NCBI GenBank assembly: GCA_016864895.1
Contig: CP046107.1
Location: 1,309,741-1,373,740, forward strand
Direction: 5' to 3'
Source: Neisseriaceae bacterium
GTDB taxonomy: Bacteria; Pseudomonadota; Gammaproteobacteria; Burkholderiales; Neisseriaceae
DNA length: 64,000 nucleotides
The notes under the pieces were generated by a model. That model ran no database searches. It worked only from the letters and a program-made list of their open reading frames with translations, and was not told the DNA's origin. A program made the position numbers and the translations under genes. Positions 28,590 to 37,639 of the stretch are shown here, one piece after another; the first letter of the stretch is position 1, and each line of letters opens with the position of its first letter.

Positions 28590-29957
28590 ATGCTATTCAA
28601 TGAAGTATTGTGGGATCATGAATTAATTGCGAAGTACGATAAACCAGCTCCTCGTTATACTTCGTACCCTACTGCTCTAGAATTTGATCAACAACTGTCA
28701 GAGCAAGATTTATTACAGGCATTCCAAAAATATACTGATAAAAACTTATCGGTATATGTACATATCCCATTTTGTCATAAGCTTTGTTATTTTTGTGGAT
28801 GTAATAAGGTGGTGACAACCCATCAGGAAAAAGCAGATATTTATTTAGATTTTTTAGAACGAGAAATTAAAGCAAGAGCACCTTTATTTAAAAATCGTAC
28901 AGTAACCCAATTACATTGGGGCGGGGGGACACCTACTTATCTAACCTGTGCTCAGGCCAGTCGGTTGATGGATCTGTTAAAAAATTATTTCCATGTGCAT
29001 ACTGAGGCTGAAATTAGCTTGGAAATGGATCCTAGAAAAATCGACAATACTTATTTGTATTATCTGAAAACATTGGGCTTTAATCGTATTAGTATAGGTA
29101 TTCAAGATTTTAATATTGAGGTACAACGTTTAATCAATCGAGAACAAGATGAAGGACAGATTTTTGGGTTAGTGCAGTATGCTAAAGAATTAGGATTTAA
29201 ATCTATTAGTGTAGATTTAATTTATGGCTTGCCTAAGCAAACGTTGGATAGTTTTCATCATACTTTAGAAAAAGTAAAAGAATTAGATCCTGATCGCATT
29301 AGTGTATTTAATTTTGCCTATCTACCTAATTTAATTAAAGCACATAAAATGATTAATGCTGAAGATATTCCTGATGCCGAATTAAAATTAGAAATGTTTC
29401 AAGATACAATTCAGTTTTTTCAAAATTCCGATTACCAGTTTATTGGTATGGATCATTTTGCTAAAAAAACAGATGAATTGGCCATATTACAAAACGAAAG
29501 ACGATTACACCGTAATTTCCAAGGGTATACTACACAGGGAGAAAGTGATTTACTTGGATTGGGTGTTTCTGCGATTAGTATGATTGGGGATGTTTATGCA
29601 CAGAACGAGAAAATTCTTTCTCAATACTATGAAGCAGTCAAACAGAAAGAAACAGCCTTACTAAGAGGATTCAAATTATCTGAAGAAGATTGCATGCGTC
29701 GGGATATTATCAAACAAATTGTGTGTGATTTTCAATTGCAGTTTGCAGATTATGAAAAAAAATATCATATTAATTTCAAAGATAAATTCTATGAAGAATT
29801 GGAAGAGTTACGAACTTTTTCAGAGGATGGATTATTAGAACTAAATGAACAAGGATTTACCGTTATGCCAGTGGGTCGATTGCTGATTCGGCATATTGCC
29901 ATGGCTTTTGATGTTTATTCCAAAGCAAAGCAACAAATATTTTCTAAAGCTATTTGA
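28590..29957 (+). CDS. hemN: Oxygen-independent coproporphyrinogen III dehydrogenase
   Basis: HemN is a radical-SAM enzyme that converts coproporphyrinogen III to protoporphyrinogen IX without oxygen, in haem synthesis. I start it at ATG 28590 (AAGGA about ten bases before), giving 455 residues beginning LFNEVLWDHELIAKYDKPAP, the usual N-terminus. The open frame extends back to 28479, but those 37 residues do not look like the family. The iron-sulfur motif is Cys62-x3-Cys66-x2-Cys69, followed by another Cys at 71, and HWGGGTPTYL follows. All HemN features, not just the HemW-like ones, are present, so it should be the real enzyme. It hints at life at low oxygen. Confidence 0.92.
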   Translation: MLFNEVLWDHELIAKYDKPAPRYTSYPTALEFDQQLSEQDLLQAFQKYTDKNLSVYVHIPFCHKLCYFCGCNKVVTTHQEKADIYLDFLEREIKARAPLFKNRTVTQLHWGGGTPTYLTCAQASRLMDLLKNYFHVHTEAEISLEMDPRKIDNTYLYYLKTLGFNRISIGIQDFNIEVQRLINREQDEGQIFGLVQYAKELGFKSISVDLIYGLPKQTLDSFHHTLEKVKELDPDRISVFNFAYLPNLIKAHKMINAEDIPDAELKLEMFQDTIQFFQNSDYQFIGMDHFAKKTDELAILQNERRLHRNFQGYTTQGESDLLGLGVSAISMIGDVYAQNEKILSQYYEAVKQKETALLRGFKLSEEDCMRRDIIKQIVCDFQLQFADYEKKYHINFKDKFYEELEELRTFSEDGLLELNEQGFTVMPVGRLLIRHIAMAFDVYSKAKQQIFSKAI

Positions 29958-30222
29958 TAAGGGGACTTAACCGATTGTAGGAGATATTTTGAGCTGATTA
30001 ATGGGTAGTTTATCAATGATTTTGGGGTTATTTTCTGAAGAAATTGGTTCTAAGCTTCTCGCTTGTTATTTGAAATTGTGCCTACAAAATACCAATGAGC
30101 AGAAAAGAGTATTCATTAATTAAGATAATAAGCTATGGAATGTCATCATTATTTGAGACCTTATTCACCTTGTTAATTAATAGATAGGAAAAAGATGAAC
30201 ATACTTATTTTTATGAAATAAT

Positions 30223-30807
30223 TCATTGGTATAGTTGTTTTGCTTGGCAGTTTTTTATTTTAAGTGCCATCTTGATATTTTTTTGTAGTACAGTGGGGTC
30301 AAATTCTTTATGGATAATATTCCAGAACTGATAAATGGCTAAAGCATCCCCGTAAGCACGATGACGACTAGGGATGTTAATATGATGTTTTTGTACTAGA
30401 AAATCAATACCATGCTTTTTGTCTTCTGGATAAAGTTGTTTGGCTAATTGATAACTACACAGTAATATATTGTCTAGATGACGGTGGTTGCGTGCAAACA
30501 AAGCTTGAATAAAATTAAAATCAAAAGTAACGTTGTGAGCAATAAAAATAGCATCCCGCAACATATCTTGAATCTCATCCAGGTATAGCTTGATATCAGG
30601 TTGATTAGCAACTTTCTGATTAGTAATCCCAGTTAGTTTTTGAATAAAATTAGGGATGTCTTCTTTGGGCTTAAATAGGTGTTGGAATTCAGTAACTTTT
30701 TCGTTATCTATTCTGAGAATAGCCATTTCTATGATTTCATGATGAGCAGATTGGCTACCTGTTGTCTCAATATCAACAAAGGCAAGTGGTGTATTTTTAT
30801 TTATCAT
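30223..30807 (-). CDS. DnaQ-like (DEDDh) 3'-5' exonuclease
   Basis: The 194-residue product is a lone exonuclease domain of the polymerase III epsilon type. The acidic residues are in place: DIETT near 12-16, a second Asp in HNVTFDF near 92-98, and the His/Asp pair in HRAYGDAL near 148-155. It lacks a polymerase or helicase part. It could be a DNA-repair exonuclease or an accessory epsilon-like protein; a true DnaQ subunit is usually longer with a C-terminal polymerase-binding tail. The start at 30807 has no clear ribosome binding site. Single gene, leftward. Confidence 0.82.
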   Translation of the reverse strand: MINKNTPLAFVDIETTGSQSAHHEIIEMAILRIDNEKVTEFQHLFKPKEDIPNFIQKLTGITNQKVANQPDIKLYLDEIQDMLRDAIFIAHNVTFDFNFIQALFARNHRHLDNILLCSYQLAKQLYPEDKKHGIDFLVQKHHINIPSRHRAYGDALAIYQFWNIIHKEFDPTVLQKNIKMALKIKNCQAKQLYQ

Positions 30808-31340
30808 ACCGGGGATTGAAATTATGCAAATATGAAAAAGTGATTATAATACTGTTACACACTACCAGTGTTTTAAAATAAAGTCTCTATTGCTAAATTT
30901 GGGAAAAAGATACAGTTTTTTTTGGAGACAGTTTTTTGGTATTTAAAACCAAAATACTGTTATTGGTAATAATGCTATGCGTACAGCTTTTCCAAAAGTA
31001 TTTAAATTAATAACTATCCGGATAAAATAAAAATTTGTATGTTTAACAAACACTGCGGAATTCTTTGCCTATAGTACCAACTTAGGGGTGGATGGATAGT
31101 AAGTAATTCGAAGAACTATAATAAGGTTTTTTTTGTTTTTGAATTATTTGTGTATTTATTATATTAGCTTTAGCCAATATCGCAGGGACTGTGAGGTGTG
31201 TAGAGAGTCCCCCCCCCCCTGCAATAATACCATTAGGCAATGGTGTTGCAGCGAAAGGTATAGATGAATCTACATGGGGTGTAAAGGCTACTCTATAGCA
31301 TTAGCTGAGCGGGAGGATCCACTAAGGAAGGAAATTAAAT
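30808..31340. other. Intergenic stretch holding repeat copy 2 and a C11 tract
   Basis: The first ~230 bp show nothing recognisable. From 31042 the second copy of the dispersed repeat runs almost to the fadH ribosome binding site. Confidence 0.6.
31042..31330 (+). repeat. Dispersed ~290-bp repeat, copy 2 (with a C11 run)
   Basis: It aligns with 5262-5552 along its whole length. It carries a run of 11 cytosines at 31209-31219 where copy 1 has TTATCCCTAC. The flanks of that run can pair: GCAGGGACT at 31181-31189 with AGTCCC...CCTGC. ACCATT/AATGGT just after it is a small hairpin conserved in form in copy 1. It ends about ten bases before the start of the fadH-like gene, so it forms that gene's leader. 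Confidence 0.7.
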
Positions 31341-33383
31341 ATGAATCATCATCTAACTGACTATCCTTGTTTATTTTCACCTTTAAAAATAGGCAGTGTC
31401 GAAATAGTTAATCGTATTGTAATGGGTTCTATGCATACTGGTTTAGAGGCTCGAAGGAAGGATGCTGGTAAATTGGCAGCATTTTATGCTACCCGAGCAA
31501 GAGGGGGGGTTGGCTTGATTGTAACAGGAGGTATTGCACCTTCACGTACTGGATTGTTAGCACCTTTTGATGGAAAAATGACTAACTTTTTAGATGTAAG
31601 TCATCACAAACTTGTGACTCAAAGTGTTCATGAATCTGATAGTAAGATAGTATTGCAACTGTTACATGCTGGCCGCTATGGTATGACACCATTTAAAGTG
31701 GGGGCAGGATCGCAAAAATCACCTATTCATCCATTTAAACATATTAAAGCGTCTGATGGTATGGTTAGACACTTAGTTCGTAGTTTTGCCAAAGCAGCAA
31801 AATTAGCTCATAAAGCAGGTTATGATGGTGTTGAAATTATGGGTGGAGAAGGTTATCTCATTAATCAATTTTTGTGCCCAAGAACCAATGATAGAACTGA
31901 TCAATGGGGGGGATCTACAGAAAATAGACAAAGATTTTTAGTAGAAATTATTAAAAATATTAGGTTACAGGTTCCCGATGATTTTATGGTTATCTTAAGA
32001 CAGTCTATAGCAGATTTGGTTGCAGGTGGCCAAACATGGGATGAAATTATTACCATGGCCAAAAAGGCAGAGGAATTAGGCGTGAATGCGATTAATACAG
32101 ATATTGGTTGGCATGAATCAAGAGTACCTACTATAGTCACTTCAGTTCCCAGGGCTGCTTTTGTACATTTTACCGAACGATTAAGAGATAAGGTAAGCAT
32201 TCCACTAATTGCATCTAATCGCATTAATACCCCTGATGTAGCGGAAGAAATTTTAGCCAGAGGTTTGGTGGATGCAGTATCTATGGCTAGGCCATTATTG
32301 GCAGATCCAGAATTTCCTAATAAGGCAAGAACAGGTAGAGCAGATGAGATTAACACCTGTATTGCGTGTAATCAAGCATGTTTGGATCATATTTTTGTAG
32401 GTAGAAAAGTATCTTGTTTATTAAATCCTAGAGCTGGTAGAGAAACTACCTTGATTTTAACCCATAGTGTAAAACCTAAAAAGGTGGCTGTGATTGGTGC
32501 AGGTCCTGCGGGGTTATCAAGTGCTATTGCTGCTGCAGAGAAAAAACATTACGTAGAAATTTTCGAAGCAAATGACACAATTGGAGGGCAATTTTTAATT
32601 GCTGCAAATATTCCGGGGAAAGAGGAATTTAAAGAGTCATTACGTTATTTTAGGCGACAGTTGGAAGTTAATCATATAAAAGTCCATTTTAACACGCATG
32701 TGACAGTAGAGGACATTCAATCTCAAGGATTTGATGTGATAATTGTTGCCACAGGAGTGAAACCACGGATTCCTAATATTGAGGGGATTGATCATCCGAT
32801 GGTAATGACTTATGTTGATGCGGTTTTGAGAAGAAAAAAAGTGGGGAAAAGAGTGGCAATTATTGGTGCTGGCGGGATTGGCTTTGATGTGGCCGAGTTT
32901 CTAACTACAGATAAATCCCTTACCTTGAATTTGCCAGAATGGGAAAAAGAATGGGGGATAGATCATAGCTTAACAATACCAGGATTTGTCACTAACCCAG
33001 TAGTTACACCCTCAAGTCGAGAGGTGTATTTGCTACAGCGAAAAGCAGGAAGTCAAGGCAAAACACTTGGTAAAACGACAGGATGGGTGCACAAAGCCGC
33101 CATCATAAAGAAGAAAGTTCAACAAATTTCTGGTGTTCAATATAACAAAATTGATGATGATGGCTTACATATTAGTTTTTTGGATAAGACAAAAATACCG
33201 CAGGTATTGTCTGTGGATAATGTTGTATTATGCGCAGGACAAATATCTGTAAATAATTTAGTAGAACCCTTAAAGGCACTAGGTATTCAGGTGTATGTAG
33301 TCGGTGGTGCTGATTTTGCGGGGGAATTAGATGCCAAAAGGGCGATTAAGCAAGGAATGGAAGTAGTAGAAATGATTGAATAG
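31341..33383 (+). CDS. fadH: 2,4-dienoyl-CoA reductase-like FMN/FAD/4Fe-4S oxidoreductase
   Basis: FadH reduces 2,4-dienoyl-CoA with NADPH during breakdown of unsaturated fatty acids. The 680 residues show the family order: an Old-Yellow-Enzyme-type FMN barrel (residues 1 to ~350, with LLHAGRYG and NQFLCPRTNDR), a 4Fe-4S cluster motif in CIACNQACLDHIFVGRKVSC (about 341-360), then FAD/NADPH domains with VAVIGAGPAGLSSA and VAIIGAGGIGFDVAEF. AAGGAAGGAAA precedes the ATG. No other beta-oxidation gene is nearby, so a related reductase role on another enoate is possible. The gene holds two G7 tracts (31503-31509 and 31906-31912), both in frame, and follows the C11-bearing repeat. Confidence 0.85.
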   Translation: MNHHLTDYPCLFSPLKIGSVEIVNRIVMGSMHTGLEARRKDAGKLAAFYATRARGGVGLIVTGGIAPSRTGLLAPFDGKMTNFLDVSHHKLVTQSVHESDSKIVLQLLHAGRYGMTPFKVGAGSQKSPIHPFKHIKASDGMVRHLVRSFAKAAKLAHKAGYDGVEIMGGEGYLINQFLCPRTNDRTDQWGGSTENRQRFLVEIIKNIRLQVPDDFMVILRQSIADLVAGGQTWDEIITMAKKAEELGVNAINTDIGWHESRVPTIVTSVPRAAFVHFTERLRDKVSIPLIASNRINTPDVAEEILARGLVDAVSMARPLLADPEFPNKARTGRADEINTCIACNQACLDHIFVGRKVSCLLNPRAGRETTLILTHSVKPKKVAVIGAGPAGLSSAIAAAEKKHYVEIFEANDTIGGQFLIAANIPGKEEFKESLRYFRRQLEVNHIKVHFNTHVTVEDIQSQGFDVIIVATGVKPRIPNIEGIDHPMVMTYVDAVLRRKKVGKRVAIIGAGGIGFDVAEFLTTDKSLTLNLPEWEKEWGIDHSLTIPGFVTNPVVTPSSREVYLLQRKAGSQGKTLGKTTGWVHKAAIIKKKVQQISGVQYNKIDDDGLHISFLDKTKIPQVLSVDNVVLCAGQISVNNLVEPLKALGIQVYVVGGADFAGELDAKRAIKQGMEVVEMIE

Positions 33384-33387
33384 TTAG

Positions 33388-34624
33388 TTATCGGGCACCG
33401 AAACCAGTAAAGATGGTTTTGATAGTTTTGAGGAAAATTAGGAAATCTAAAGAAAGTGAAAAATGTTTGATGTAGAATAAGTCGTATTCGATTTTGATGA
33501 AAGTTTCACCGATGCCGGATGCATAACCTTGGTTAACCTGAGCCCAACCCGAAATACCTGGTTTGACGATATGGCGGTAATCATAGAAAGGGATTTCTCC
33601 TTTAAATTGATCAACAAATGTTTTTTGTTCAGGTCTTGGTCCAATTAAACTCATGTCCCCTTTAATAATATTCAAAAACTGAGGCAGCTCATCAATTCTT
33701 AATTTACGAATAATTCTACCGAGAGGTGTTACACGTTCATCACCTAAAGATGCAAACTGAGCACCGCATACTTCTGAATCTGTATACATACTTCTTAGTT
33801 TATATATCTTAAACTCTTTTCCATTATAACCTACTCTTTTTTGAGTGAAAATAGCAGGTCCCTTACTTTCTAGTTTAATTAGAACTATAGTGGCTAATAA
33901 AATCGGAATAAGAAAAGGTGAAATTAGAATAACACAGACAATATCCATTAAGCGTTTCAGTTTGCTATACAGACAGGAAGGTTGTAGGATGCCTGGTTCA
34001 TTTTGATTTAAACGATCAATTATCACTCGACCTGTATAAACTTCCAAAAGTTTTTCAGCATCAACTATAGTAATGTTTTGCGAACTACAATTAGAAATAA
34101 ATCTTAGCCATTCATTACTTAATTGAGGATGATTTAAGTCTACCACCAGATATTTGATAGGCTCTGGAGGGAGATTTGGTTCTTCAATAAGTATAAATTC
34201 ATTATTTGTCATTACAGATCTCAAATCGTATTTATCATAGGTGGGAATATAACCTGTTCGATATTTTTTTTTGGCTATTGATGTAGGTATCAAGTAGTAT
34301 CACTAATAAGATGATAACACTCCACGATACAATATAATGATGTGTGTAAGGAAGGTGAAAACTCATTAATACAAATATAAACCACATACAAGCAGTGAAC
34401 GTAATATATATAGCTGTTCGATAAGTAGGCAAATAATCAATTTTTGTAAGTATAATCCTGAAAAAGATAAATGTTAGCGAGATAACTAGGATACTAATCC
34501 AATTATTTTGTAAAATATTGGTTAGATTACCAGTAATAAGTGCCGGGATAAAAATATACAGGAGCAACAAAATTATCTGATGAATCCAATTAAAACTTTG
34601 AGATAAAGATAAATTTGATTTCAT
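33388..34624 (-). pseudogene. Undecaprenyl-phosphate sugar-1-phosphate transferase (WcaJ/PglC-like), split at a poly-A tract
   Basis: This family starts glycan assembly by moving a sugar phosphate onto undecaprenyl phosphate in the inner membrane. The first frame (ATG 34624, open to TTG 34648, stop at 34235) encodes four hydrophobic helices. The second frame (33388-34293) encodes the linker and catalytic domain, with KLRSM, RKLRIDELPQ, SLIGPRPE, PGISGWAQVN and YDLFYIKHFS. The frames cross at nine A's on the coding strand (34264-34272). With eight A's they would join into one normal protein of about 410 residues. As read here the gene is out of frame. Everything else looks intact, so phase variation or slippage are as likely as decay. 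It is the last gene of the rfb-containing operon. Confidence 0.82.
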
Positions 34625-34673
34625 AAAAATAATCGTTATTTTTTGCAAGTTATAACCTAATATGGTACTTCTT

Positions 34674-35219
34674 TCAAGTAATTTGAGAGATTAATTGTTG
34701 GTATGTGGGAAGTGCTAGGTCTTTATCAGAAACGTGACGTTCACTTGGTAAAATCATCCAATTAATATTTAATTGGGGATCGTCATACCTTACACCAATT
34801 TCATGGCTAGGAGAGTAGGGTGCGTTAACGTAGTATTGTATAGTGGCACATTCCGATAATACAGCATAACCATGTAAAAAACCTTCTGGGATTAAAAGCT
34901 GCTGTTTTTGGCGTTCATTCATCAGAATTGTCATAGTTTTACCAAAAGTAATCGAATTTGGGCGGATGTCTACCACGGCATCTAATATTTTTCCAGATAG
35001 TACTTGTATGATTTTTGTCTGGGCAAAAGGCTCTATTTGAGCATGTAAGCCTCTGATAACTCCATAATAGGAAAAACTTTCATTAATTTGTACTAAATTA
35101 AAATTTAGAATTTTTAGATAGTCATTTTGTCTAAAAGTTTCTAAAAAATATCCTCTGTTATCCTTATGGACATTGGGCGTAATTAATTTACAATCAGGTA
35201 AGCTAGTATTTTCTATCAT
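34674..35219 (-). CDS. rfbC: dTDP-4-dehydrorhamnose 3,5-epimerase
   Basis: RfbC epimerises dTDP-4-keto-6-deoxyglucose at C3 and C5 on the way to dTDP-L-rhamnose for surface polysaccharide. I start it at ATG 35219, which overlaps the rfbB stop (ATGA) and gives 181 residues with the family N-terminus MIENTSLPDCKLITPNVHKD; an ATG four codons earlier (35231) is also open. The catalytic His lies in GVIRGLHAQ and the paired Asp in AVVDIR. The GFLHGYAVLS stretch is typical. Confidence 0.92.
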   Translation of the reverse strand: MIENTSLPDCKLITPNVHKDNRGYFLETFRQNDYLKILNFNLVQINESFSYYGVIRGLHAQIEPFAQTKIIQVLSGKILDAVVDIRPNSITFGKTMTILMNERQKQQLLIPEGFLHGYAVLSECATIQYYVNAPYSPSHEIGVRYDDPQLNINWMILPSERHVSDKDLALPTYQQLISQIT

Positions 35220-36229
35220 TGTTGTAACCATTCTGGATGATTGATATACCAGTTAATAGTGTATATTAAATAATCATCAAAAGCGAATAAAGGTTGCCAG
35301 TGTAGTGTCTCTTCTATTTTAGTTGAGTTTAAAGCATAGCGAAAATCATGCCCTGGTCTATCCTTGACATGAGTGATTAAACTGATAAGGGTATGTGCTG
35401 GGCAACCCAATTCTTTTTCCATATAAAGGCAAATTTTTGTCACGACGTCCAGATTAGAATATTCATTATGTGCGCTAATAGCATATGTTTCTCCGATAAT
35501 GCCATGATGGAATATAAGATCAATAGCTCTGACATGGTCAGGAACAGCAATCCAGTTTCGTATTTGTTGTCCAGTACCATAGATAGGGATAGGTTTTTTA
35601 ACTAAAGCATTAGCTATGGTATGGGGAATTAATTTTTCTGGATGCTGATATGGGCCATAATTATTAGTTGTGTAGGAAATGATGGCGGGGAATTGATAAG
35701 TGTGGTGATAGGACATGACCACATGATCAGCTGAAGCTTTGGAGGCCGAGTAAGGAGATCGAGGTCGATAAATACTTTGTTCATCAAAAGATAAAGGTTT
35801 ATTAATACTGCCAAATACTTCATCAGTCGAAATTTGTAGGTATTTGAAGTTTGGTGTTGGACAATTTTCTAAATAATTTCGACAAGCCTCCAGTAGATTA
35901 GCCGTACCCAGAACATTGGTTTGTACAAAGGGGATGGGGGATTGAATAGAATTATCAACATGTGTTTCGGCAGCTAGATGGATCACCCCTTGAATTTGAT
36001 AATCGTGAATGATGCATTGGATTGTTTTGAAATCATTAATGTCTGCTTGAATAAAAGTAAAATTAGGTTGCTGTGCAATAGACGCTAGATTTCTCAAATG
36101 ACCTGAATAAGTGAGACTATCTAGGATAACACATTGATAGTTAGGATAGTTAAGTACAAAATACTCGACTACATGACGTCCAATGAAACCAGCCCCTCCT
36201 GTAATTAAAATAGTTGATTGAACAGTCAT
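35216..36229 (-). CDS. rfbB: dTDP-glucose 4,6-dehydratase
   Basis: RfbB turns dTDP-glucose into dTDP-4-keto-6-deoxyglucose, the branch point to rhamnose and other deoxysugars. The 337 residues form a short-chain dehydrogenase fold: NAD motif GGAGFIGRH (11-19), STDEVFG near 133-139 and YSASKAS with the catalytic Tyr-x3-Lys near 156-162. The rfbA and rfbD steps are not encoded next to it, so the other enzymes must be elsewhere, or the product may not be rhamnose. It starts three bases after the DUF1289 gene. Confidence 0.95.
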   Translation of the reverse strand: MTVQSTILITGGAGFIGRHVVEYFVLNYPNYQCVILDSLTYSGHLRNLASIAQQPNFTFIQADINDFKTIQCIIHDYQIQGVIHLAAETHVDNSIQSPIPFVQTNVLGTANLLEACRNYLENCPTPNFKYLQISTDEVFGSINKPLSFDEQSIYRPRSPYSASKASADHVVMSYHHTYQFPAIISYTTNNYGPYQHPEKLIPHTIANALVKKPIPIYGTGQQIRNWIAVPDHVRAIDLIFHHGIIGETYAISAHNEYSNLDVVTKICLYMEKELGCPAHTLISLITHVKDRPGHDFRYALNSTKIEETLHWQPLFAFDDYLIYTINWYINHPEWLQQ

Positions 36230-36232
36230 GGT

Positions 36233-36484
36233 TTAATCAAAAAAACTAGTTTGGTTTGGTATTTGTTCATTTTCAACCTCTAAAGCAGCTTTTTTCTCTC
36301 TTATTGCTTTAAGTTTTCTTGTATAACAGCGCTTTAAGACGATACGTCGTTGTTCATTAGAAAATTCATTCCAGCGTAACCGCTCCTCTCGATTACGAAA
36401 GCAACCAATACAATACCCTTTAGAATTAGTTTCACAAATTTGTCGACAGGGGCTAGGAATATCAAGAAGTTCTAGTTGTTGCAT
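36233..36484 (-). CDS. DUF1289 family small cysteine-rich protein
   Basis: The 83-residue product has the DUF1289 pattern Pro-Ser-Pro-Cys-x3-Cys (11-18) followed by Gly-Tyr-Cys-Ile-Gly-Cys and Arg-x2-Glu-Arg-x2-Trp. Four cysteines can bind a metal. The family has no settled function. It sits three bases from both neighbours in the leftward operon between a nucleoside hydrolase and rfbB. Confidence 0.85.
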   Translation of the reverse strand: MQQLELLDIPSPCRQICETNSKGYCIGCFRNREERLRWNEFSNEQRRIVLKRCYTRKLKAIREKKAALEVENEQIPNQTSFFD

Positions 36485-36487
36485 AAA

Positions 36488-37453
36488 CTATGGAAGCCTC
36501 GATATGGCTTGTGTGAATAAATCAAAAAAAGCATCTGTTTTTACCTTATAAAACCAATCAACATTGGGCTTTTTATTTAATTTTTGATTCCAATCTACTT
36601 GCATTGCTCCTTCCATTAAACCATGATTGGTTTCGATATCAGCAAAAATAGATTTAGCAGTAAATAAATCTGGTTTGGCAATATAGCCAATAGTACAAGG
36701 GTCATGTAATGAGCCTCCTTCTAAACCTAATTTTTCAATATCATAACGGCTATAATTTTGTAGTAAGTTAGCAATTCTAGAACCATTTTGATTGGGTAAT
36801 TGCCGTAATTGATTTATTCTTGGGGTGGTAATACAGACTTTATGTGTGATATCTAAAGGGAATATACGTATAGGCAATTCAGATTCTAGAATGATTTTAC
36901 TTGCAATTGGATCTATAAAAAAATTGAATTCGGCATTTGGGGTGATATTGCCCAATGTTAAATAAGAACCACCCATAATGACTAATTCTTTAATCCCTTG
37001 CTTGCAATCTGGGTTAGTTTTAAGTGCAAGCGCAATATTCGTTAAGGGGCCAATAGCACATAAAGTGATAGAATTTTTTGGTGCGTTAACTAAGGTGTTG
37101 GTTAAGAATGTTATAGCTGATTGCTCTTGTAAATGGGTGTATGGTTCGTGTAAAGTGGCATCTCCTAGACCTGTACTACCGTGTACATCATCTGCTGTAA
37201 TTAGTGGTTTAATAATCGGTTCCGCCGATCCTGCATAAACAGGAATATCACTTCTATGTGCCCAGTCACAAATAATGCGAGCATTTTTTTGGCTGTATTT
37301 TAAGGGAACATTACCTGCCACAGTAGTTAATGCAAGCAACTTGAGTAATCCCATCTTTTCTAGACCCAATGCAAAAAGAATGGCAGCACAGTCATCAATA
37401 CCAGGGTCGGTGTCAATAATCACCTTAGGAGGCTGAGTAAAAGAATCGGTCAT
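36488..37453 (-). CDS. Inosine/uridine-preferring nucleoside hydrolase
   Basis: These calcium-dependent enzymes split ribonucleosides into base and ribose for salvage. The 321 residues show the metal-binding DTDPGIDD motif (14-21), the DDVHGSTGLGD stretch near 88-98, the NPDCKQGIKELVIMGGSY core and the C-terminal HDPCTIGYI with its Asp ligand. Substrate preference (purine or pyrimidine) cannot be set from sequence. It appears to be the first gene of a leftward operon with DUF1289, rfbB, rfbC and the sugar transferase, an unusual mixture. Confidence 0.93.
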   Translation of the reverse strand: MTDSFTQPPKVIIDTDPGIDDCAAILFALGLEKMGLLKLLALTTVAGNVPLKYSQKNARIICDWAHRSDIPVYAGSAEPIIKPLITADDVHGSTGLGDATLHEPYTHLQEQSAITFLTNTLVNAPKNSITLCAIGPLTNIALALKTNPDCKQGIKELVIMGGSYLTLGNITPNAEFNFFIDPIASKIILESELPIRIFPLDITHKVCITTPRINQLRQLPNQNGSRIANLLQNYSRYDIEKLGLEGGSLHDPCTIGYIAKPDLFTAKSIFADIETNHGLMEGAMQVDWNQKLNKKPNVDWFYKVKTDAFFDLFTQAISRLP

Positions 37454-37639
37454 ATTTTAAAACAGTCTATTTTAATGAATCTTTAACATAAAGAGAACTA
37501 TTATAACTCTAATTTAAATTAGAATGAATGATTCTGTAGGATAAATGACAAAATTTGATCTTACTAGAATTACATTTGGATATTACATGAGAATAAGCTT
37601 GATGGTTTTTGTCAACAATATTGGGTATTGATTGGTTTT

